64,000 nt of DNA from Streptomyces sp. SID8352 (GTDB lineage: Bacteria > Actinomycetota > Actinomycetes > Streptomycetales > Streptomycetaceae). Positions 54,861-63,281 of the stretch are shown here, piece after piece. The notes beneath the pieces were generated by a model. It was not told where the DNA came from, did not search any database, and worked only from the letters and a program-made list of their open reading frames with translations. The stretch lies in assembly GCF_009862265.1 (NCBI RefSeq), contig NZ_WWGX01000011.1:53666-117665 (forward strand). Reading direction: 5' to 3'. A program made the translations under genes and the position numbers. Positions within the stretch are counted from its first letter, which is position 1. Each line of letters begins with the position of its first letter.

Positions 54861-57800
54861 ATGGCCCCTCGGCTCAGTGTCATCGTCCCCATCTACGACG
54901 TGGAGCGCTACCTCCCCGACTGCCTGGACTCGCTCGCGGCGCAGACCTTCCGCGACTTCGAGGTCCTGATGGTGGACGACGGTTCGCCCGACGGCTCCGC
55001 CGACATCGCCGCGGAATACGCCTCCCGGGACCCGCGGTTCAAGCTCATACGCAAGGAGAACGGCGGACTCGGCGCGGCCCGCAACACCGGCGCCTCCCAG
55101 CTGTCGCCCGAGTCGGAGTTCCTGACCTTCGTCGACAGCGACGACCTCATACCCCCGGACGCCTACCGGCTGATGGTCGGCAGCCTGGACGAGAGCGGCT
55201 CCGACTTCGCCACCGGCAACGTCTTCCACCTCAAGGGCGAGAAGTCCTGGCAGGTCCCGCTGATGCGGATGCTGGCCGGCGAGGCCCGGGTGAGCACCCA
55301 CATATCCCGCTACGCCAAGCTCGTCGCCGACCGCATCGCCTGCAACAAGGTCTTCCGCCGCTCCTTCTGGGACAAGCACGGCTTCGCCTTCCCCGAGGGC
55401 CGGCTGTACGAGGACACCCCGGTCACCCTGCGGGCCCACTACCTGGCCGAGAACGTCGACGTCATCTCGGAGCCCTGCTACTACTGGCGGCTGCGCGAGG
55501 GCGAGTCCGCCCCCTCGATCACCCAGCGCCGCACCGACCCGGCCGGTGTCCGCGACCGCGTCACCTCCGTGATGGAGATCAGCTCCTTCCTCGCCGGTCG
55601 GAGCGGTGAGACCAACGCCCGGCTCAAGCGCGAGTACGACACCCGCGTCCTCATGGACGACCTGCGGCTCTTCCTCAACGTGGTGCCGGACGGCGACGAG
55701 GAGTACCGCGCCGAGTTCCTGCGCTCCGCCAACCGCTTCCTCGACAGCATCGACCCCAAGCTCGTCATGGAGCTGCCGGCCGAACTGCGCGTGCAGTGGC
55801 TGCTGGTGCGCAAGCACCAGATGGAGGAGCTGATCGCCCTCCTGGCCGGGCAGCGCCGCCGGGAGACGCCCGAGGTCAGCGGTCTGCTCCGGAAGTACGC
55901 CTCGTTCCCCTCGCTGGCCGGCGCGGACCTCCAGCTCCCCCGGGGCGCCCTCCGCATCGACCAGCACCTGAGGATGCGGGCCCCGCTCCAGGAGATCAAG
56001 TGGGTCGACGGCAAGCTGGTGCTGTCCGGCAACGCCTGGATCGACAAGATCGACCTGGCCTCGCGGCACTCCTCGGTCAAGGTCCTCCAGCTCCGCAAGG
56101 ACCGCTCCCGGCGCCGCGTCCTGCTGCCGGCCCGCGGCGTGCAGCGCCCCGAGGTCACCACCAACTCCGGCCAGGACCGCTACAACTACGACTGGGCGGG
56201 CTGGGAGGTCACCCTCGACCCGGCCAAGCTCCGCAAGGGCGGCGAGTGGCAGGAGGCGCTCTGGCACGTGGGCCTGGGCATCTTCGCCTCCGGCCTGGTG
56301 CGCCGGCACTCCGTCCACTCCAGCGGCGGCGCGCCGTGCAACTTCCCGCCGTACCACTGGCTGAGCCCGGACTTCCGGCTGATGCCGGCCGTCGAGCGGG
56401 GCGCGCTGAAGCTGCGCATCGAGAAGGTCCGCGCCCTGATCACCGACCGGGCCCTGGAGGGCGACCGGATCCGGGTGAGCGGTGAGATCCGCGAGCCGCT
56501 GGCCGAGGGCGAGCGGGTGACGCTGCGGGTGAAGAACCAGAAGGGCGCCGAGACCTTCGACTACCCCGTCACCGTCGAACGCGTCGGGGACCGCCAGGAG
56601 TTCTCCGTCCTGGTGCCGGTCGCCGACGTGGCCCTGGTCTTCCACGAGGGCGTCGACGAGATCGCCCAGCCGGAGAAGCGGACCTGGTCCACCGTGCTGG
56701 TCGCCACCGACGCGCGGGGCGGCGAGCGGCGCTTCGGCACCGTGATGCGCGAGGGGCTGGGCGACGCCGAGTTCCCGCTGCCCGACTCCCTCGGGGAGCA
56801 GGCGCACCTGGTGCAGGTCGCGGTGATCGCGGGCCACACCGGCTTCCTGAAGTTCTCCGGCCGCACCCGCCGGGCCGTGCTCGAGGGCGCGGAGGTCCAA
56901 GACGGGCGGATCACCCTCTCCGCCCGGGTCGACCCGCGGCTCACCGGCTCCCGCTTCCTGCTCAAGCCGCGCAGCCGGTACGAGGAGCGGTTCGTCGAGA
57001 CCACCTGGGGCGAGGACGGCCGCTTCGAGGTGGCCTTCGACCCGTCCCTCCTCGGCGGCGACGGCGGGGCGCCGCTGCGCGCCGGACGCTGGAACATCTT
57101 CCTGCGGCCGGACGAGGAGGGCGTGCCCGACGTGCCCTTCGTCATCGACCGGCTGGCCTCCGACGCCTTCCCGGTCCAGGCCGAACTGCGCGGCCGGCGC
57201 TACTGGCTGGAGAACCGCTGGGGCGACTTCCCGCAGCTCAACGCCCGCTCCGAGCTGAGCGACCTGGAGCGCGGCCCGTACCGCCAGCGGCAGTTGCGCG
57301 CCGAGGTCTACGAGCCGCTGTTCCAGCAGCCGCTGAAGGAGCAGGTCTTCTATCTGAGCTACAACGGCAAGCAGTTCTCCGACAGCCCGCGCGCCATGTA
57401 CGAGGAGCTGGTGCGCCGCGGCTCGGAGCTGAAGCACCTCTGGGCGGTCCGCGACGGCCAGGTCACGCTGCCCGAGGGCGTGGAGCCGGTCCGGATGTGG
57501 GGCCGGGAGTGGTACGAGGCGCTGGCCTCCAGCCGCTACATCGTCACCAACGCCCACCTGCCCGACTGGGTGGTGCGCCGTCCCGGCCAGGTCATCGTGC
57601 AGACCTGGCACGGCACGATGCTGAAGAAGATCGGGCACGACATCGAGACGCTGCACTTCGACCGCGAGTACCAGAACCGCCTGGCGCTGGAGGCGAAGAA
57701 CTGGAGTCTGCTCGTCTCCTCCAACCGCTTCTCCACGCCGATCCTGAAGCGCGCCTTCTCCTACGAGGGCGAGATCCAGGAGGCGGGCTACCCACGCAAC

Positions 57801-58424
57801 GACTACCTGTACTCGCCCGAGCGGGACGGCATCGCGGAGCGGGTCAAGGAGCGGCTGGGGCTGCCCGCCGGGAAGAAGGTCGTGCTGTACGCGCCGACCT
57901 GGCGGGACGACCAGTCGCACAGCGCCGGGCAGTACCGCTTCGACCTGCGCATCGATCTGGACGACGCGCGGCGGCGGCTGGGCGACGACCACGTGCTGCT
58001 GATCCGCCGCCACTCCAACGTGGTGGACGCGGTGCCGGGCGCGGGCAACGGGTTCGTCTTCGACGTCTCGGAGTACCCGGACATCGCGGACCTCTACCTC
58101 GCGGCCGACATGATGATCACGGACTACTCGTCGGTGATGTTCGACTACGCGCACCTGAAGCGGCCGATGCTGTTCTTCACCTACGACCTGGAGCACTACC
58201 GGGACACGCTGCGCGGGTTCTACTTCGACTTCGAGCAGGACTCCCCCGGACCGCTGATCAACAACTCCAAGGAGCTGGTGGACGCGATCCGGGACGTCGA
58301 CCGGGTGCGGACGGAGTACCAGGAGCGGTTCGACCGCTTCCACCACCTCTTCTGCGACCTGGACGACGGCGGCGCCTCGGCGCGGGTCGTGGACCGGATG
58401 CTGGAGCAGGCCCGGGAGCTGTGA
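54861..58424 (+). CDS. Large bifunctional glycosyltransferase family 2 / CDP-glycerol glycerophosphotransferase
   Basis: A 1187-residue fusion related to the preceding gene. The GT2 domain is at 1-240 (LSVIVPIYDVERYLPDCLDS, MVDDGSPDGSADIAAEYASR, FVDSDDLIPPDAY). Unlike its neighbour it has a beta-rich middle region (about 370-810) with no clear family. The C-terminal TagF-like domain (about 820-1180) has QTWHGTMLKKIGHD and LLIRRHSNV, holding the two histidines expected for catalysis, plus GYPRNDYLY, LYAPTWRDDQ and MITDYSSVMFDYAHLKRPM. AAAGGAG lies 11 bases before the ATG. The two genes form one operon ended by a perfect hairpin. Confidence 0.93.
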   Translation: MAPRLSVIVPIYDVERYLPDCLDSLAAQTFRDFEVLMVDDGSPDGSADIAAEYASRDPRFKLIRKENGGLGAARNTGASQLSPESEFLTFVDSDDLIPPDAYRLMVGSLDESGSDFATGNVFHLKGEKSWQVPLMRMLAGEARVSTHISRYAKLVADRIACNKVFRRSFWDKHGFAFPEGRLYEDTPVTLRAHYLAENVDVISEPCYYWRLREGESAPSITQRRTDPAGVRDRVTSVMEISSFLAGRSGETNARLKREYDTRVLMDDLRLFLNVVPDGDEEYRAEFLRSANRFLDSIDPKLVMELPAELRVQWLLVRKHQMEELIALLAGQRRRETPEVSGLLRKYASFPSLAGADLQLPRGALRIDQHLRMRAPLQEIKWVDGKLVLSGNAWIDKIDLASRHSSVKVLQLRKDRSRRRVLLPARGVQRPEVTTNSGQDRYNYDWAGWEVTLDPAKLRKGGEWQEALWHVGLGIFASGLVRRHSVHSSGGAPCNFPPYHWLSPDFRLMPAVERGALKLRIEKVRALITDRALEGDRIRVSGEIREPLAEGERVTLRVKNQKGAETFDYPVTVERVGDRQEFSVLVPVADVALVFHEGVDEIAQPEKRTWSTVLVATDARGGERRFGTVMREGLGDAEFPLPDSLGEQAHLVQVAVIAGHTGFLKFSGRTRRAVLEGAEVQDGRITLSARVDPRLTGSRFLLKPRSRYEERFVETTWGEDGRFEVAFDPSLLGGDGGAPLRAGRWNIFLRPDEEGVPDVPFVIDRLASDAFPVQAELRGRRYWLENRWGDFPQLNARSELSDLERGPYRQRQLRAEVYEPLFQQPLKEQVFYLSYNGKQFSDSPRAMYEELVRRGSELKHLWAVRDGQVTLPEGVEPVRMWGREWYEALASSRYIVTNAHLPDWVVRRPGQVIVQTWHGTMLKKIGHDIETLHFDREYQNRLALEAKNWSLLVSSNRFSTPILKRAFSYEGEIQEAGYPRNDYLYSPERDGIAERVKERLGLPAGKKVVLYAPTWRDDQSHSAGQYRFDLRIDLDDARRRLGDDHVLLIRRHSNVVDAVPGAGNGFVFDVSEYPDIADLYLAADMMITDYSSVMFDYAHLKRPMLFFTYDLEHYRDTLRGFYFDFEQDSPGPLINNSKELVDAIRDVDRVRTEYQERFDRFHHLFCDLDDGGASARVVDRMLEQAREL

Positions 58425-58441
58425 TCCGGCCCTGAGCCCCC

Positions 58442-58488
58442 GGAACGGGCCGGGCCCCGCGCACGACGCGCGGGGCCCGGCCCGTTCC
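58442..58488. terminator. Bidirectional terminator between convergent wall-polymer genes
   Basis: A perfect 21-bp inverted repeat (58442-58462 and 58468-58488) with a five-base loop lies between the plus-strand synthase operon and the minus-strand glycosyltransferase. Confidence 0.92.
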
Positions 58489-58503
58489 CATGACCGCCGC
58501 CCG

Positions 58504-58545
58504 CCGGTCGCCGGTCGCCGGTCGCCGGTCGCCGGTCGCCGGTCG
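58504..58545. repeat. Six tandem copies of the heptamer CCGGTCG
   Basis: Six perfect copies of CCGGTCG between the terminator and the glycosyltransferase stop codon. Non-coding. Confidence 0.95.
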
Positions 58546-58552
58546 CCGACGG

Positions 58553-59716
58553 TCAGCCGTCCCCCGTGCCGCGCAGCCGCCGCCCGATGCGCCGCCGCCC
58601 GGCGGCCAGGATGCGGGACGGGGTGTAACGGCGGCGCGGGGTGCGGCACGGCGCGGCGGCGGGGGCTGCCGGGGCGGCGGGCGCGGGCTTCGGCTTGGCC
58701 GCCTGCTTCGGCCGGGGGACCAGGGTGGTCAGGGCGGTCAGCTCCTCGAGGGAGCCCTCCCGGATCAGCCGGCACCGGAGCCGGGCCAGCGGCGGCAGCG
58801 ACTCCACCACCTCACCGGGGAAGCAGGTGTCCATCAGCTCGTCGGCGAGTTCCATGTACCGGCGGCGCGTCGGCTCGGGCAGCGCGGCGAACCGCCCCCC
58901 GAAGCGGCCGAGCACCTCCAGGCTGAGCCAGCGGTAGAGCAGCGAGTTGCGCCGCTCACCGGCGGGGACGTGCCGGGCGACGATCTCCACCACGTCGCGG
59001 ACGTTGCCGTAGAACGGCTCCGGGTCGGGCACCTGCTGGGTCAGGTGGGGGAAGTCGTCGCGGTGGACGAGGTAGTAGCAGTCGTAGTCCGCGACCACGG
59101 AGATGGAACGGGCGAGCAGATAGGCGGGGACGACGAAGACCTGCTCCTCGGCCAGCCGCAGGCCCTCGGCGAACCGCAGCCCGTGCTCCACCACCAGCGA
59201 GCGCCGGAAGAGCTTCTGGGCGGTCAGCGACCAGACGGCCTTGGCGGTGAAGACGTCACCGCCCTCGACGTTCCGGCGGAACGGGGTGACGGGGGCCGAG
59301 CGGCCCACCCCCTTGATCCGGCCGAGCACCACGTCGGAGGCGTTGCGCTCGGCCGCCGCCACCATCCGTTCCAGCCCCTCGGTGCCGAGGTAGTCGTCCG
59401 GGTCCGCGAAGAACAGGAACTCCCCGCGTGCCATGGCGACGGCCCGGTTGCGGGGGCCGCCCGGGGCACCGGAGTTCTCCTGGTGGACCACCCTGATCCG
59501 GCCGGGGTGCCGATCGGCCCAGGCGTCGAGGAGCGCACCGCTCCCGTCGGTGGAGCCGTCGTCCACCGCCACGACCTCGACGCTGCCGAAGCCGATCGAC
59601 TGGTCGACGATCGACTGGAGGCACTGCGGCAGGTGTTCGGCGGCGTTGTAGACCGGGATGATCACCGACACCTTGGGGTGGTCGGTCGGTTGCGTGTCGG
59701 CGGGCGCGAAGCCCAT
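58553..59716 (-). CDS. Family 2 glycosyltransferase
   Basis: A 387-residue GT-A enzyme. It has VSVIIPVYNAAEHLPQCLQS, VVAVDDGSTDGSGALLDAW, GAPGGPRNRAVAMARGEFLF and the metal-binding FFADPDDYLG (DxDD) in the first 130 residues, then a helical acceptor-side region. The tail is Ala/Pro/Lys-rich and basic (RRRIGRRLRG), perhaps membrane-associating. It resembles the GT2 halves of the two fusions on the opposite strand and probably adds a sugar to the same polymer. It converges on them across a shared terminator. The AT-rich 59780-59850 region upstream may hold its promoter. Confidence 0.9.
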   Translation of the reverse strand: MGFAPADTQPTDHPKVSVIIPVYNAAEHLPQCLQSIVDQSIGFGSVEVVAVDDGSTDGSGALLDAWADRHPGRIRVVHQENSGAPGGPRNRAVAMARGEFLFFADPDDYLGTEGLERMVAAAERNASDVVLGRIKGVGRSAPVTPFRRNVEGGDVFTAKAVWSLTAQKLFRRSLVVEHGLRFAEGLRLAEEQVFVVPAYLLARSISVVADYDCYYLVHRDDFPHLTQQVPDPEPFYGNVRDVVEIVARHVPAGERRNSLLYRWLSLEVLGRFGGRFAALPEPTRRRYMELADELMDTCFPGEVVESLPPLARLRCRLIREGSLEELTALTTLVPRPKQAAKPKPAPAAPAAPAAAPCRTPRRRYTPSRILAAGRRRIGRRLRGTGDG

Positions 59717-59848
59717 ATCGTCTCCCCCAGAGCGCGCGACAAAGGGACTTTCTCCCTAAGAGCGCCCTCTGGGGCAACCGGTTTCACCACGGGGCGAACA
59801 CTGATTCAAGATTACGTAACGGACAATTGGTTGCGTTCGTTTTCGGAC

Positions 59849-61285
59849 TCAGAAGGGCTCGAAGTCGTCAAACTCGCGCTGGTGCTCATCGCGCTCGGCC
59901 TGGCGGTCGCGGCGGCGCTGGGCGGCCGGGCGGGGTGCCTCGAAGCGGTGGTCCTCACCGCGCCGGCCCAGCATCTCGGCCCCGGCGGTCACCGAGGGCT
60001 CCCAGTCGAAGACGACCGCGTTCTCCTCGGGGCCGATGGCGACGCCGTCGCCACCGCGCGCCCCGGCCTTCATCAGCGCGGCCTCGACACCGAGGCGGTT
60101 CAGCCGGTCGGAGAGGTAGCCGACGGCCTCGTCGTTGGTGAAGTCGGTCTGGCGGACCCAGCGTTCGGGCTTCTCGCCGCGCACCCGGAACAGCCCGTCC
60201 TCCTCCTGGGTGACGGTGAAGCCCGTGTCGTCGACGGCCCGCGGCCGGATGACGATGCGGGTCGCCTCCTCCCGGGGGCGGTCGGCGCGCGCCTTGGCGA
60301 CCAGCTCGGCCAGCGCGTACGACAGCTCCTTGAGTCCCTTGTGGGCCACCGCCGACACCTCGAAGACCCGCAGGCCGCGCGCCTCCAGATCGGGCCGGAC
60401 CAGCTCCGCGAGGTCCCGACCGTCGGGCACGTCGGTCTTGTTGAGGACGACCAGCCGCGGCCGGTTCCCGAGCCCGCCGTACTGGCGCAGCTCCTCCTCG
60501 ATCGTGTCCAGGTCGGAGACCGGGTCGCGGTCCGACTCCAGCGTCGCGGTGTCCAGCACGTGCACCAGCACGCTGCACCGCTCGACGTGGCGCAGGAACT
60601 CCAGGCCCAGGCCGCGCCCCTGGCTGGCGCCGGGGATCAGCCCGGGCACGTCGGCGATGGTGTAGACGGTCGAACCGGCCGTCACCACACCGAGGTTGGG
60701 GACCAGGGTGGTGAACGGGTAGTCGGCGATCTTCGGCTTGGCGGCGCTGAGCACGGAGATCAGCGAGGACTTGCCGGCGCTCGGGTAGCCGACCAGCGCC
60801 ACGTCGGCGACGGTCTTCAGCTCCAGGACGACGTCCCGCAGGTCCCCCGGCTCACCGAGCAGCGCGAAGCCGGGCGCCTTGCGCCGGGCGGAGGAGAGCG
60901 CCGCGTTGCCGAGGCCGCCCCGGCCGCCCTGGGCGGCGACGAAGGAGGTGCCGTGCCCGACCAGGTCGGCCAGGACGTTGCCCGCCCTGTCGAGGACGAC
61001 GGTGCCGTCGGGGACCACCAGCACCAGGTCCTGGCCGTCCTTGCCGGAGCGGTTGCCGCCCTCGCCGGGCCTGCCGTTGGTGGCCTTGCGGTGCGGGGAG
61101 TGGTGGTAGTCCAGCAGCGTGGTGACCGACTGGTCGACGGTGAGGATCACGTCGCCGCCCCGGCCGCCGTTGCCGCCGTCCGGGCCGCCCAGCGGCTTGA
61201 ACTTCTCACGGTGGACGGAGGCACAGCCGTGGCCTCCGTTACCCGCGGCGACGTGCAGCTCGACGCGGTCCACGAAGGTGGTCAT
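59849..61285 (-). CDS. obgE: GTPase ObgE/CgtA
   Basis: A 478-residue ribosome-associated GTPase. In Streptomyces, Obg is known to influence the onset of aerial growth. The glycine-rich Obg fold comes first ([36 protein letters not shown]). The G domain is next: [58 protein letters not shown]-terminal OCT domain ([20 protein letters not shown]) and an acidic/Arg-rich tail complete it. It follows rpmA after a hairpin that may reduce readthrough. Confidence 0.97.
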   Translation of the reverse strand: MTTFVDRVELHVAAGNGGHGCASVHREKFKPLGGPDGGNGGRGGDVILTVDQSVTTLLDYHHSPHRKATNGRPGEGGNRSGKDGQDLVLVVPDGTVVLDRAGNVLADLVGHGTSFVAAQGGRGGLGNAALSSARRKAPGFALLGEPGDLRDVVLELKTVADVALVGYPSAGKSSLISVLSAAKPKIADYPFTTLVPNLGVVTAGSTVYTIADVPGLIPGASQGRGLGLEFLRHVERCSVLVHVLDTATLESDRDPVSDLDTIEEELRQYGGLGNRPRLVVLNKTDVPDGRDLAELVRPDLEARGLRVFEVSAVAHKGLKELSYALAELVAKARADRPREEATRIVIRPRAVDDTGFTVTQEEDGLFRVRGEKPERWVRQTDFTNDEAVGYLSDRLNRLGVEAALMKAGARGGDGVAIGPEENAVVFDWEPSVTAGAEMLGRRGEDHRFEAPRPAAQRRRDRQAERDEHQREFDDFEPF

Positions 61286-61333
61286 GGTGGGGTGCCTCCA
61301 GAAAGTGCGGATGTCTCAGTATCAACACGCGAA

Positions 61334-61372
61334 AGGCGGACCCGCTTCCCGGCCGGGAAGTGAGGTCCGCCT
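61334..61372 (-). terminator. Hairpin between rpmA and obgE
   Basis: AGGCGGACC (61334-61342) pairs with GGTCCGCCT (61364-61372), with an inner palindrome CTTCCCGGCCGGGAAG. On the minus strand it is followed by TTTCGCG. It lies 16 bases after the rpmA stop and may be a partial terminator lowering obgE expression relative to the ribosomal proteins. Confidence 0.75.
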
Positions 61373-61387
61373 CGCGAAGCGCTCGGG

Positions 61388-61642
61388 TCAGGCGACCGGA
61401 ACGATGTTCACGACCTTGCGGCCGCGGCTGGTGCCGAACTGCACCGAGCCGGCCTGCAGGGCGAACAGCGTGTCGTCGCCGCCGCGGCCGACGCCCGCGC
61501 CCGGGTGGAAGTGGGTGCCGCGCTGGCGGACGAGGATTTCACCGGCGTTCACGACCTGACCGCCGAAGCGCTTCACGCCGAGCCGCTGGGCATTGGAGTC
61601 GCGACCGTTCCGGGTGGACGATGCGCCCTTCTTGTGTGCCAT
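61388..61642 (-). CDS. rpmA: 50S ribosomal protein L27
   Basis: An 84-residue bL27. It starts [20 protein letters not shown] and contains [20 protein letters not shown] and [20 protein letters not shown]. The N-terminus reaches the peptidyl transferase centre. There is no cleavable extension as in Firmicutes. It lies 14 bp after rplU. Confidence 0.98.
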   Translation of the reverse strand: MAHKKGASSTRNGRDSNAQRLGVKRFGGQVVNAGEILVRQRGTHFHPGAGVGRGGDDTLFALQAGSVQFGTSRGRKVVNIVPVA

Positions 61643-61656
61643 GTCTCTTCAGTCCC

Positions 61657-61977
61657 TTACTTCGCGGCCGCGGGGATCTCAGTGACCTTGATCGCCGTGT
61701 ACTGCTGGCGGTGGCCCTGACGACGGCGGTAGCCGGTCTTGTTCTTGTAGCGCAGAATGTCGATCTTCTGGCCCTTGTGGTGGTCCACGACCTCGGCCTG
61801 GACCTTGATCCCGGCCAGCACCCACGGGTCGCTGGTCACCGCGTCGCCGTCGACGACGAGCAGGGTCGAGAGCTCGACCGTGTCGCCGACCTTGGCGGTG
61901 GAAATCTTGTCAACCTCGACGACGTCGCCGACAGCAACCTTGTGCTGGCGACCGCCGCTGCGCACGATGGCGTACAC
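61657..61977 (-). CDS. rplU: 50S ribosomal protein L21
   Basis: A 106-residue bL21: (GTG) [38 protein letters not shown], then the L21 signature region [20 protein letters not shown]. The GTG at 61977 gives the standard length; an upstream in-frame extension is leader. It heads the rplU-rpmA-obgE transcript. The 240 bp upstream up to the dehydrogenase gene contains an AT-richer spot near 62085-62100, a likely promoter. Confidence 0.97.
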   Translation of the reverse strand: MYAIVRSGGRQHKVAVGDVVEVDKISTAKVGDTVELSTLLVVDGDAVTSDPWVLAGIKVQAEVVDHHKGQKIDILRYKNKTGYRRRQGHRQQYTAIKVTEIPAAAK

Positions 61978-62219
61978 GCGGATCTCACTCTCTCGCTCGG
62001 GAACGGCACCCCCGCAGTCCAGCCACCCGGTGACACACGCGGACGGCCTCTCCCGGTGGCGGCCGGCGACGGCCCTCACCCGGAAGGAAAAGGTTTACGG
62101 GGATGTGGCGGGTCAGTCGACACGCCGACGGTCAAGATTACGGTCCCGTCGGACCGTGGTCAAACCGGGCCCGGCGGCCCGGCCGCGCGCACGGCCGGAG
62201 CCCGGACGCCCCGCGCGGC

Positions 62220-63281
62220 TCAGCCCCCGACGGAGGCCGTGTACTCGGCGTACGCCGCCCTGATCCGGCCGGGCGGTAGATCGAGGTGCTCCAGGATGGT
62301 GTACCGGCCGGGGCGGGTCTGCGGGGCGAACTCCACCGCCCGCGCGAACTCGTCGTCGTCGAAGCCGATCTCCCCGGCCAGCACCGGCAGCCCGTGGCGC
62401 CGCAGCACGTCCGCCATCAGCCGGGAGCCCTCCTCGTCGCCCCGCAGATGCGTGGCGAAGGCCGCACCGATGCCCACCTGCTCCCCGTGGCTGGCGGCGC
62501 GCCGGGGGTACAGCAGGTCCAGGGCGTGGCTGATCTCGTGGCAGGCGCCGGAGGAGGGCCGGGTGTGCCCGGCGATCGACATGGCGATGCCCGACAGCAC
62601 CAGCCCCTCGGAGAGCACCGTGAGGAAGCCGTCGTCGCCGCAGCCGCCGGGGTGGCGCAGGACGGCCTCCCCGGCCTGGCGGGCCATGGCGGCGGCCAGG
62701 CCGTCGACCCGCTCGCCGTTGACCCGGTGGGCCAGCTCCCAGTCCGCGACCGCCGAGATGTTGGAGACGGCGTCGCCGATCCCGGAGCGCACGAAGCGGA
62801 TCGGGGCCTCGCGTATCACCGCGAGGTCGACCACCAGCGCGATGGGCGTCGGCACCCCGTAGGAGCCGCGCCCCGCGTCGTTGTCGAGGATCGAGACGGG
62901 CGAGCAGATGCCGTCGTGGGAGAGGTTGGTGGCCACGGCCACCATGGGCAGCCCGACCCGGGCGGCGGCGAACTTGGCGCAGTCGATGATCTTGCCACCG
63001 CCGAGCCCGACGACCGCGTCGTAGCGGCCGCTCTTCATCGCGTCGGCCAGCCGCACCGCGTCGTCGATGGTGCCGCCGCCGACCTCGAACCAGTCGGCGC
63101 CGGGCAGCGACGGGGCGACCCGCTCGCGCAGCCGCGCGCCGGAGCCGCTGCTGATCGCGACGGCGAGCCGGCCGGACTGGGAGACCCGCTGGTCCGCGAG
63201 GACGGTGGCGAGGTCGTCGAGGGCTCCGGGGCGGATGTCAACGACGACCGGTGACGGGATGAGCCGCGTCAGTACCGGCAC
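62220..63281 (-). CDS. Iron-containing alcohol dehydrogenase family protein (glycerol-1-phosphate dehydrogenase-like)
   Basis: A 353-residue enzyme of the AraM/EgsA branch. The NAD(P)-binding part has GGGTIDDAVRLADAMKSGRY and VGLGGGKIIDCAKFAAARVG. ATNLSHDGICSPVSI follows. Metal ligands are expected in the Asp of ISAVADWELA and the histidines of HTRPSSGACHEISHAL and RRAASHGEQVGIG. Homologues reduce dihydroxyacetone phosphate to sn-glycerol-1-phosphate; substrate identity is inferred. The start is GTG at 63281, overlapping the end of the nucleotidyltransferase gene by 13 bases. The context suggests supply of a polyol phosphate for wall polymer or lipid headgroups. Confidence 0.87.
   Translation of the reverse strand: MPVLTRLIPSPVVVDIRPGALDDLATVLADQRVSQSGRLAVAISSGSGARLRERVAPSLPGADWFEVGGGTIDDAVRLADAMKSGRYDAVVGLGGGKIIDCAKFAAARVGLPMVAVATNLSHDGICSPVSILDNDAGRGSYGVPTPIALVVDLAVIREAPIRFVRSGIGDAVSNISAVADWELAHRVNGERVDGLAAAMARQAGEAVLRHPGGCGDDGFLTVLSEGLVLSGIAMSIAGHTRPSSGACHEISHALDLLYPRRAASHGEQVGIGAAFATHLRGDEEGSRLMADVLRRHGLPVLAGEIGFDDDEFARAVEFAPQTRPGRYTILEHLDLPPGRIRAAYAEYTASVGG

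Noticed and set aside
54639..58775. A 1378-codon open frame antisense to the two wall-polymer synthases
   Set aside because: Long antisense frames arise automatically opposite high-GC genes; the peptide is Val/Leu/Gly/Asp repeats without domains, while the plus strand has clear GT2 and TagF motifs.
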